Below, piece by piece: positions 17,106 to 23,964 of a DNA stretch of 63,889 nt. Numbering within the stretch: position 1 is the first letter of the stretch; each line of letters starts with the position of its first letter. The notes under the pieces are model-generated. The model was given only the letters and a program-made list of their open reading frames with translations. It was not told the origin of the DNA and made no database searches. The stretch is from Bacteroidia bacterium (GTDB lineage Bacteria > Bacteroidota > Bacteroidia > CAILMK01 > JBBDIG01): the NCBI GenBank assembly GCA_040880525.1, contig JBBDIG010000057.1, positions 1 to 63,889 on the forward strand, given 5' to 3'. Made by a program: the position numbers and the translations under genes.

Positions 17106-18814
17106 CAGCTATATTTTCTTTTTCTAACGTAATTGTAGATAATGCCGAACAGTATAAGGAATACCAGCGGCAGCACGGTGTTAATCACCTGCCATATCAC
17201 TTTATTTTCCTTAACGCGGGCCTGGTCCAACATGCGCATGCGTATCTCTTTGGTGCGCAGTGCCAGCAGCCCCGAGTGGCCGGCCAGATAATCTATGCAA
17301 TTAAGAATAAAGGTCTTGTTTCCAAAAGTTTGGTTTGTGTACCGGTCATAGCCCAGTGGCAGCACCTGCCGTCCGTCAGGCGAAATCTGGCTGCTGGCCA
17401 CATCTCCATCCGAAACCACGATCATTGCCGTAGTATCGCTTTTTTCACGGACGTCCCCGTACTGGCCCGACTCCAACGTCTGAGGTGCCAGGCGGTTTCT
17501 GAATACCGAGGTGAAATTCCCTTCCAGAAGAATTGCCACCGGGATCTGTCCTTTATTGAACAATGCAGGATTAGGATTTTCCCTCACCATTTGCAGGTTT
17601 ATTCTCACCGGGTTATAGACAAGCCGTGAATTCGGGGATGTACTCAACAAGACCGTTTTCTCAACATTTTCCACTTTAACCGTATCAAGAGAGTTGCTGA
17701 ATTTCAACATCACAGGATTGCTGTTTTTTACGATGGGGTGCGGTGCATCCTCTCCGGCAAGCGGGTAGAAGACCCATTTCTTAAGGGACGTTTGTGGCCT
17801 TCCACCGGAAGTGCCCGTAACGATCGGGATAAATCCGGCCTGCATGCTCTGCACAAGGTCAGGATTGATGCGTACTCCATAACCAAAGAGCAGGTCTTCA
17901 GTGATATTAAGCGGATAATCGTTGGTGAGGCCCGTGCCGTCCGGACCGAGCGACCGCAGGTCAGCCTTCAGGCGGTCAATAAGCCAGAGCACTTTTCCGC
18001 CATTCATTATGAACTGGTCAATTTTAAATTTATCTACTTCACTAAACGTGGTATCGGGCTTGGCTACTATGGCGACCTCATACTCCTGAAGCTTTTCTAC
18101 CTTATACTGCGTGAGGTTAAGATCAGAAACACGGTAATAATTTCGCAATTCCTGGCGCAAGTCAGCCGTATGGATGGTATCAAGTTCTCCGTGGCCGTGG
18201 ATAAAAGCCACATCAGGTTTCCAGGTGTTGCGGACTCTTCTCAGGGCGTTCGCCAATTGATATTCCAGGCCTACTTCAGAATTATGAAGAACTTGCAGGG
18301 GCGCCATTCCCATCTGATTCTCAAAAAGGCTCACCGGAACAGAGCGATTTCTATAGGTAAGAATAGCTCCGGGAAAAATCACTTTCCGGATGGTTTGCTC
18401 GTCTCCGGCTACTTCCAGGTCTACCGGCTCCAGTCCCTGCCCCTGAAGCTGTTCCATAATGTAGCGCTTGTCTTTGGCATCTTTACCCGCCAAAGGATCT
18501 ATGAATTCATACTGCACCATTCCACCTGAATATACCTCAAGCTCATCCAGCAATTCCCTTGTAGATTCCTGCAGCTTGCGGAAACCTGCAGGCAATTCTC
18601 CCTCAAGATAGACCTTAATATATACGATGTCGTCCAGGCCCTGCATCATTTGTTTTGTGGAGTAGCCGAGCGTGTACCGGTTGTCCTCTGTCAGATCAAG
18701 GCGGCTGTAAACAAAGGTTGATATTACGTTGAGCAGGAGAATGATGGCAATCAAAATGGTCAGATGCACCAGCGCCTGCACTTTATATTTCCGGCTGTTC
18801 TTTTTCTTTACCAT
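17105..18814 (-). CDS. gldG: Gliding-associated ABC transporter component GldG
   Basis: GldG is the extracytoplasmic component of the GldAFG ABC transporter, needed for gliding in Flavobacterium. The 569-residue protein has a membrane helix after a basic N-terminus (about residues 15-36), the family's RLDLTEDNRYTLGYSTK segment, an ABC_transp_aux-type domain with FIHGHGE and DRLKAD regions, and a C-terminal membrane helix (VLPLVFLILFGIIYNYVRKRK). Its start overlaps the gldF end by 7 bases. It is followed by DUF4340 with one base of overlap. The transported substrate remains unknown in the field. Confidence 0.93.
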   Translation of the reverse strand: MVKKKNSRKYKVQALVHLTILIAIILLLNVISTFVYSRLDLTEDNRYTLGYSTKQMMQGLDDIVYIKVYLEGELPAGFRKLQESTRELLDELEVYSGGMVQYEFIDPLAGKDAKDKRYIMEQLQGQGLEPVDLEVAGDEQTIRKVIFPGAILTYRNRSVPVSLFENQMGMAPLQVLHNSEVGLEYQLANALRRVRNTWKPDVAFIHGHGELDTIHTADLRQELRNYYRVSDLNLTQYKVEKLQEYEVAIVAKPDTTFSEVDKFKIDQFIMNGGKVLWLIDRLKADLRSLGPDGTGLTNDYPLNITEDLLFGYGVRINPDLVQSMQAGFIPIVTGTSGGRPQTSLKKWVFYPLAGEDAPHPIVKNSNPVMLKFSNSLDTVKVENVEKTVLLSTSPNSRLVYNPVRINLQMVRENPNPALFNKGQIPVAILLEGNFTSVFRNRLAPQTLESGQYGDVREKSDTTAMIVVSDGDVASSQISPDGRQVLPLGYDRYTNQTFGNKTFILNCIDYLAGHSGLLALRTKEIRMRMLDQARVKENKVIWQVINTVLPLVFLILFGIIYNYVRKRKYS

Positions 18815-19536
18815 TTTCTGCTTTCAATGATGGTGTTGGTGATGCCAATAGAAAGCCCGATGAGGCTGAGAAAATAGACGAGGTCGCGGGTGTCCAGCAC
18901 TCCGCGGCTTATTGAGGTATAATGGCTTTGAATATTAATAGCCTCCAGTACCGGATCCAATGGACTCATTACGGTGAAACTTCGGAGCCACTCCAGCAAG
19001 GCATAAAAAAGGAAGCACAGGAACAGGCCGGCAATAAATGCCACGATCTGATTATCCGTAATTGAAGAGGCCAGCAATCCCAATCCCACATAGCAGCCTC
19101 CCAACAGGAGGAGTCCGATATAAGAACCTGTTGTAGCTCCTATATCCACATTGCCCACAGGGGCGGCAAGCACATAGATGGTATAGAAATAAAGCAGGGT
19201 AGGCAATATGCTGAAGATCACCAGCACCAGGCCGGCAAAATATTTACCGAGGACAATGCGGAGGTTGCTCACCGGTTTTGTGGCAATGATCTCGATGGTT
19301 CCGCTTCGTCTCTCCTCCGCGAAGAAGCGCATCGTAATGGCGGGAACCAGGAACATGAAGACCCAGGGAGCTACTTCAAATAGCTGATCAAGCGTGGCAT
19401 AACCGAATTCCAGTACACTGCTGTCCGGTAATATCCAGATAAACAAGCTGTTCATCACCAGGAAAACGGCAATGACAATGTAGGCAATAAGGGAACTGAA
19501 GAAAAGGTTGATCTCCTTTCTGAGAATCGCGATCAT
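18808..19536 (-). CDS. gldF: Gliding-associated ABC transporter permease GldF
   Basis: GldF is the ABC-2 type permease that partners with GldA. The 242-residue protein has about six membrane helices and the conserved ABC-2 elements MRFFAEERRSGTIEIIATKPV and LVLGKYFAG-like segment (VLGKYFAGLVLVIFS). It lies 78 bases downstream of gldA and overlaps gldG. Its size matches Flavobacterium GldF. It acts in the inner membrane. Confidence 0.94.
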   Translation of the reverse strand: MIAILRKEINLFFSSLIAYIVIAVFLVMNSLFIWILPDSSVLEFGYATLDQLFEVAPWVFMFLVPAITMRFFAEERRSGTIEIIATKPVSNLRIVLGKYFAGLVLVIFSILPTLLYFYTIYVLAAPVGNVDIGATTGSYIGLLLLGGCYVGLGLLASSITDNQIVAFIAGLFLCFLFYALLEWLRSFTVMSPLDPVLEAINIQSHYTSISRGVLDTRDLVYFLSLIGLSIGITNTIIESRKW

Positions 19537-19614
19537 CCGGGTTTGTTAATGATTATCTAAAAAATGTGATGAATAAAACAGGAAGGACAAAAATTGTATT
19601 TGTAGATGAAAATG

Positions 19615-20547
19615 TTAGCCATCACTCAGTATCCTGTTTCCGGAAACGGTCAATTCCTGGAATATTTTCTCAAGGCTCTCGCCTTCCTTTTGCATATCCA
19701 GAATGATGTTCCCGGTTTCCATGGCATAATGAAAAATCCGTTCCCTTACTTCATATCCTGCCTCTGCGCGAATTGTATATACGAGTCCCTGCTTTTGCAC
19801 ACTTTTCACCTTTTTAATTTGTTTCAAGGCATCCAGATTCGCCTCATGTTTGAACTGAACCCGGACAAATTCATGCCCCTGAGATTGATAGATAAGTTCT
19901 TCGGTAGTGCTGTCTGCCACCAGTTTACCACGGTTTATGATGACTACCCGATTGCACATGCTCTGAACCTCCTGCATAATGTGCGTACTAAGAATGATGG
20001 TTTTGCTTTTTCCTATTTCGCGGATCAGGTTGCGGATCTCCACAATCTGGTTAGGATCCAAGCCGGAGGTAGGTTCATCCAGGATCAATACTTCCGGATC
20101 ATGAAGCAGGGCCTGCGCTAAGCCTACCCGTTGCCTGTATCCTTTGGAAAGGGCGCCAATTTTTTTATGCTTCTCTAGTCCCAGGCCGGTCATATCTATC
20201 ACTTCAGCAATGCGGTCGGTCGTTTTTCGCAAACCGTACAGGTGACCGATAAACCGGAGGTATTCTTTCACGTACATCTCATGGTACAGCGGGTTGTGCT
20301 CCGGGAGGTATCCGGTGGCTTTTCTTACCCCAAGGGGATTGTCATAAATATCATGTCCGGTAACCGAGGCGGTGCCGGATGTTGGCAGAATATATCCGGT
20401 CAAAATTTTCATAGTTGTGGATTTCCCAGCTCCATTCGGCCCCAGGAAGCCTACAACATCGCCTTTTTGTACTGAAAAAGAAATATTATCCACAGCGTGC
20501 TGCGTACCATATAATTTAAGTAATTTTTCGACTTGAACTGTTGCCAA
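19615..20547 (-). CDS. gldA: Gliding-associated ABC transporter ATPase GldA
   Basis: GldA is the cytosolic ATPase of the GldAFG transporter. The 310-residue protein has Walker A GPNGAGKST (residues 36-44), the signature LSKGYRQRVGLAQAL, Walker B VLILDEPTSGLD and the H-loop THIMQE. The start appears to be TTG (no in-frame ATG upstream, and a TAnnTTTG element lies 24 bases before it). The C-terminal extension after residue 220 is typical of GldA. It is the first gene of a gldA-gldF-gldG-DUF4340 unit; in Flavobacterium johnsoniae gldA is separate from gldFG. Confidence 0.92.
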   Translation of the reverse strand: MATVQVEKLLKLYGTQHAVDNISFSVQKGDVVGFLGPNGAGKSTTMKILTGYILPTSGTASVTGHDIYDNPLGVRKATGYLPEHNPLYHEMYVKEYLRFIGHLYGLRKTTDRIAEVIDMTGLGLEKHKKIGALSKGYRQRVGLAQALLHDPEVLILDEPTSGLDPNQIVEIRNLIREIGKSKTIILSTHIMQEVQSMCNRVVIINRGKLVADSTTEELIYQSQGHEFVRVQFKHEANLDALKQIKKVKSVQKQGLVYTIRAEAGYEVRERIFHYAMETGNIILDMQKEGESLEKIFQELTVSGNRILSDG

Positions 20548-20570
20548 TTTTTTCGCTGTTTTTAACGAAA

Positions 20571-20578
20571 CAAAATTA
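20571..20578 (-). promoter_or_regulatory. gldA promoter -7 element (TAATTTTG, minus strand)
   Basis: On the minus strand this reads TAATTTTG, matching TAnnTTTG, 24 bases before the TTG start of gldA. It gives a short leader and is the likely promoter of the whole gldAFG-DUF4340 unit. A -33 TTG at the usual distance is not visible. Confidence 0.5.
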
Positions 20579-20665
20579 AAAATTCTCGCTTCGTAGTAAT
20601 TTTATTCCCACCAAAAGCTCCTTTTGTTCTTGAAGTGTTTAAAATTGATCCTTTAATATAACAAT

Positions 20666-21181
20666 ATGCCAAAGAGCAAACTCGACCGGATTGATCTGGA
20701 ATTGTTGAACCTGCTGCAAACGCAGGGAAATATGACGATCAAAGATCTGTCAGCAAAGGTGGGCCTTTCTGCAGGCCCACTTCATCGCAGGCTGAAAATT
20801 CTTGAAAAAAATGACATCATTAAAGGCTACCGGGCCCTCTTTAATCTTGCCAGGATCGGGTATGATCAGCTTGCCTTTCTGGAAGTAACCCTGAAATCGG
20901 GGGAAAATTCAGATGGAAAATTTGATGAGCAAATAACGAAGGTGAATAACATCATCGAGGCATACCGTATTGAAAAATCGCTTGCCCTTAGCGGATCCCG
21001 TTATTTGCTCAAAGTAGCCTTGCGCCATGAAGAAGATGCGACTGATTGGGTGGCAAAGAATATTTCCCAGAATGGCACGGTAGCCACCGTTCAGGTTTTG
21101 CCTGTGGAGCAGGTAATTGATGATTCAGGGTTTTTCAGCCTCAGAGAGTTTTATAACAGGCGTGTTCCCCTGAAAAAATAG
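20666..21181 (+). CDS. Lrp/AsnC-family transcriptional regulator
   Basis: This 171-residue protein has an N-terminal winged helix-turn-helix (KLDRIDLELLNLLQTQGNMTIKDLSAKVGLSAGPLHRRLKILE, residues about 4-46) and a C-terminal RAM/AsnC ligand-binding domain. Lrp-type proteins form octamers or dimers that sense amino acids and regulate amino-acid metabolism. The C-terminal half is more diverged than in Lrp itself, so the effector cannot be assigned. It is divergent from gldA and has no operon partner, so it may regulate itself or a distant gene. Confidence 0.9.
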   Translation: MPKSKLDRIDLELLNLLQTQGNMTIKDLSAKVGLSAGPLHRRLKILEKNDIIKGYRALFNLARIGYDQLAFLEVTLKSGENSDGKFDEQITKVNNIIEAYRIEKSLALSGSRYLLKVALRHEEDATDWVAKNISQNGTVATVQVLPVEQVIDDSGFFSLREFYNRRVPLKK

Positions 21182-21189
21182 CCTGTTGG

Positions 21190-21753
21190 TCAGACAATGA
21201 GATTAAGATAACTCCCTAGATTATCATTGGGCGTTATTAAGATGGCATTTACCCCTGCGCCAGCAGCAGCTTCGCAGTCCCGGTCTTTATCCCCGATCAT
21301 ATAAGAACTCCCGGTAGAAATGTCATGCTGCTTCAACGCCCGCTCTATCATCAGCGAGTTGGGCTTGCGGCAGAGGCAATTGCCGACCGAAGGATGATGC
21401 GGACAGTAGTAAACATCAGCAATATGTATATCCTCAGATTTCAGAGCATCCACCATATACCGGTGAACCTGCTGAAGTTGTTCAAGATCGTATAGCCCTT
21501 TCGCAACGCCACCCTGGTTGGTGATGACGATCAGCTTATATCCACGGGATTGCAGTTCTCTGAGCGCTTCTGCCAGACCGGGATTGAATTCAAAGTCTTC
21601 GATTTTCCAGGTATATTCCCCACGTTCACGATTGATCACACCATCGCGGTCAAGAAAGATGGCTTTTTTTGGCTGTTGTGTGAATTTTTCTGAAGTCAAA
21701 CCGTTGTTGATAATTAATATATTTGCAGCGCCCTCTCCTGATGGGCGATTCAT
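21190..21753 (-). CDS. gmhB: GmhB-like D,D-heptose 1,7-bisphosphate phosphatase (HAD)
   Basis: This HAD phosphatase has motif I FLDRDGVIN, motif II VITNQGG, and the zinc loop with CPHHPSVGNCLCRKP (one His and three Cys ligands), which defines the GmhB/HisB-N group. GmhB removes the C7 phosphate from D-glycero-beta-D-manno-heptose 1,7-bisphosphate on the way to ADP-heptose for LPS. Histidinol phosphatase is the close alternative, but no his genes are near. The start is uncertain: this ATG lies at the edge of the predicted transcript start (minus-strand -7 element 21757-21764), and a TTG at 21699 gives a tighter N-terminus. It converges with the Lrp-type gene. Confidence 0.82.
   Translation of the reverse strand: MNRPSGEGAANILIINNGLTSEKFTQQPKKAIFLDRDGVINRERGEYTWKIEDFEFNPGLAEALRELQSRGYKLIVITNQGGVAKGLYDLEQLQQVHRYMVDALKSEDIHIADVYYCPHHPSVGNCLCRKPNSLMIERALKQHDISTGSSYMIGDKDRDCEAAAGAGVNAILITPNDNLGSYLNLIV
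21718..21725 (+). promoter_or_regulatory. Promoter -7 element of the GT2 gene (TATATTTG)
   Basis: A full TAnnTTTG match lies 16 bases before the ATG at 21741. It is located inside the 5' part of the divergently transcribed gmhB-like gene, so the two transcription units overlap at their starts. Confidence 0.5.
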
Positions 21754-22511
21754 CTTCAAAAATAGAGAATTTCTTGAGCGACTCCCTGGTCATTATCCCT
21801 ACATACAATGAGATTGAAAATGTGGAAAAAATGCTCAAGAAGGTCTTTACCCTTCCCAAAGAATTTCACGTGCTGATTGTTGATGACGGTTCTCCGGATG
21901 GCACGGCTGAGGCCGTAAAAGCCATGCAGAAAGTTTATCCGCAGTCGCTCTTTTTAAAAGAAAGAAAAGGAAAAATGGGCCTGGGCACGGCATACATTTC
22001 CGGATTTGAATGGGCGCTGAAAAGAGACTACGATTTTATCTACGAGATGGATTGTGATTTTTCGCACAACCCGGAAGATCTCATCCGGCTCTATGATGCC
22101 TGTACAACCGGGGGTGCTGATGTCGCGATCGGGTCGCGATATGTAACCGGGGTAAACGTGGTGAACTGGCCAATGGGCCGCGTACTCATGTCCTATTTTG
22201 CATCGTATTATGTGAGAATGGTTACCCAAATGCCGGTGATGGACACCACCGCAGGGTTTATGTGTTATACCAGGAAAGTGCTGAAAGCCATTGATTTCAA
22301 GAAGATAAAATTCAAAGGCTATGCGTTCCAGATTGAAATGAAATTCACGGCCTGGAAGTATGGATTTAATATAGTGGAAGTTCCCATCATTTTTACTGAT
22401 CGCACAGAAGGCACATCAAAGATGAGCAAGGGAATTTTTAAGGAAGCCGTGTTGGGCGTGCTTCACATGCGCACCAAGAGTCTATTCAGAAAATATAAGG
22501 TGGAGAATTAA
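21741..22511 (+). CDS. Polyprenol-phosphate glycosyltransferase (Dpm1-like GT2)
   Basis: This GT2 enzyme (256 residues from this ATG) resembles dolichol/polyprenol-phosphate mannosyltransferase. It shows IPTYNEIENVEKM, the nucleotide-binding LIVDDGSPDGT, the metal-binding DCDFSHNPEDL and the product-site segment GSRYV. It has no C-terminal membrane helices, so it is the soluble (type III-like) form acting at the cytosolic face of the membrane. It would load a sugar, probably mannose or glucose, onto a lipid carrier for glycans or protein glycosylation. The ATG at 21741 is preferred over the upstream TTG because it lies downstream of the -7 element. Confidence 0.9.
   Translation: MGDSSSKIENFLSDSLVIIPTYNEIENVEKMLKKVFTLPKEFHVLIVDDGSPDGTAEAVKAMQKVYPQSLFLKERKGKMGLGTAYISGFEWALKRDYDFIYEMDCDFSHNPEDLIRLYDACTTGGADVAIGSRYVTGVNVVNWPMGRVLMSYFASYYVRMVTQMPVMDTTAGFMCYTRKVLKAIDFKKIKFKGYAFQIEMKFTAWKYGFNIVEVPIIFTDRTEGTSKMSKGIFKEAVLGVLHMRTKSLFRKYKVEN
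21757..21764 (-). promoter_or_regulatory. Possible gmhB promoter -7 element (TATTTTTG, minus strand)
   Basis: On the minus strand this reads TATTTTTG, matching TAnnTTTG. It lies inside the first codons of the divergent GT2 gene. A transcript starting about 7 bases further on would be almost leaderless for the ATG at 21753, or have a 50-base leader for the TTG at 21699. Confidence 0.35.
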
Positions 22512-23725
22512 AGATCGCTCAGCGATTCTGCCGCTTCGAGTTCTTCGCCATTCAGCATCTTTTTCTCCTTTATCCATTCCTGCGCTTTTTCGCGCTCTTC
22601 CTCTGGCCGTCCCATTACGAATGCGGCCATTAACCGGCCATTGCTGAGCCACCAGGTGCTGAAGCTGTTGCTTTCCACATCTCCCCGGTATACGATCTCA
22701 TCGGCCTCTTCTTCATCGCCCCAATATTCAAAAGAAAGATCGAATACTTCAGAAAAATAATACGGCAGATAATTGTAGGGCTCGCGCTTTCCCATTATTA
22801 CATTGACGGCATGGATGGCTTGGGATTTGGCATTGTCCCAATGATCCAGCCTCCGGTCTGTATTAAATAGCAGATCCTTATAACGGGTTATATCTCCAGC
22901 CGCATAAACATCGGGTTGATTTGTTTCGAGGTATTCATTGACCACAATCCCTTTGTTGATTTTTATGAGCGTGTGCCGGAATGGCTCAATAGCAGGATCC
23001 ACACCGATGCCTGCAATCACAAGGTTGGCGCCTACCTGCCGGCCGGATTGTAACACCACAAGCGTCACTTTCCTGATACCGGAAAAAGAGGCAACTGATT
23101 CATTCGGCATCATTGAAACTCCCCGCTCCTTAAAATATTTTTCAAAGAACTGCGACATCTCAGGGGTGAAGAATTTTTCCATTACTCTTCTTTCAGGAAA
23201 CACCATCGTAACCTCCATCCCGTTCTGAGCGCAAACCGCTGCAGTTTCCATGCTGATATAACTACCTCCGATGGTTACGGCCTTTTTGCCTTTTTTCATG
23301 CTGCTGCGAATATCCCGCGAATCATTCATGGTACGCAGATAATGCAGCCCTGGCAGATCAATTCCCGGCACATCAAACTTCCTGAGCCGGGAACCGGTGG
23401 CGATCAGGAGCTTCTCGTATTTTATTTCTTTACCGCCTTCGGTACTCAATATTTTTTGTGCGAAATCAGCGCCAGTGATCAGCGTGTTGAGCAACACGTC
23501 AATTCCATTCTCTTCATAAAAACTGCTCTTATTAATATAAAGATTTTCCTTTTCCTCATTACCGGCTAAAAATCCCTTGGAAAGCGGGGGCCGGTGGTAA
23601 GGTTCTGTATTGTCGTCCGAAATGATGGCGAGTTCACCCTTACCTACTCCGAGTTCTATAAATTTTTGTGCAGCAATCCCGGCAGCGACACCTCCACCGG
23701 CTATAATGTATTTATAAGATTTCAT
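22508..23725 (-). CDS. AIF/MDHAR-like FAD-dependent oxidoreductase
   Basis: This 405-residue flavoprotein has an N-terminal FAD-binding Rossmann motif (AGGGVAAGIAA, residues about 8-18), a second NAD(P)H-binding Rossmann motif (TIGGSYISMETAAVCAQNG, about 147-165), the FAD-contact segment VYAAGDITRY, and a C-terminal reductase domain. The overall order resembles apoptosis-inducing factor, monodehydroascorbate reductase and ferredoxin/rubredoxin reductases. No electron-carrier gene is adjacent, so the partner is unknown. It overlaps the convergent GT2 gene by 4 bases at their stops. Confidence 0.88.
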   Translation of the reverse strand: MKSYKYIIAGGGVAAGIAAQKFIELGVGKGELAIISDDNTEPYHRPPLSKGFLAGNEEKENLYINKSSFYEENGIDVLLNTLITGADFAQKILSTEGGKEIKYEKLLIATGSRLRKFDVPGIDLPGLHYLRTMNDSRDIRSSMKKGKKAVTIGGSYISMETAAVCAQNGMEVTMVFPERRVMEKFFTPEMSQFFEKYFKERGVSMMPNESVASFSGIRKVTLVVLQSGRQVGANLVIAGIGVDPAIEPFRHTLIKINKGIVVNEYLETNQPDVYAAGDITRYKDLLFNTDRRLDHWDNAKSQAIHAVNVIMGKREPYNYLPYYFSEVFDLSFEYWGDEEEADEIVYRGDVESNSFSTWWLSNGRLMAAFVMGRPEEEREKAQEWIKEKKMLNGEELEAAESLSDL

Positions 23726-23809
23726 GAAGGTTTTGATGTTTTATGAAGGAGGAAGTCCGGCAGGAGAAATTTGAATCAACTCAAGACACTATTCCACACA
23801 ACGCAGGTG

Positions 23810-23817
23810 CAAAGATA
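23810..23817 (-). promoter_or_regulatory. Promoter -7 element of the FAD reductase gene (TATCTTTG, minus)
   Basis: On the minus strand this is TATCTTTG, a full TAnnTTTG match, 85 bases before the ATG at 23725. It comes directly after the T-rich tail of the terminator that closes the pbpC operon, a compact terminator-promoter junction. Confidence 0.5.
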
Positions 23818-23826
23818 TTTAAAAAT

Positions 23827-23845
23827 GATGGCCTCGCGGGCCATC
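23827..23845 (-). terminator. Terminator of the pbpC operon
   Basis: A perfect 7-bp stem (GATGGCC 23827-23833 with GGCCATC 23839-23845) has a 5-base loop. On the minus strand it is followed by ATTTTTAAA. It is 119 bases beyond the pbpC stop and just before the next promoter element. Confidence 0.6.
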
Positions 23846-23964
23846 GCTATTTTTGGTCAGGGAATTACCGATGGCCAGGCAACCGGATCCAAAACTTTCT
23901 GCAGCTTTATTCCCACCTGCCGTGACGGCAACTGCGGTTGTTTTTCAACTACTCATTTCCGTCT

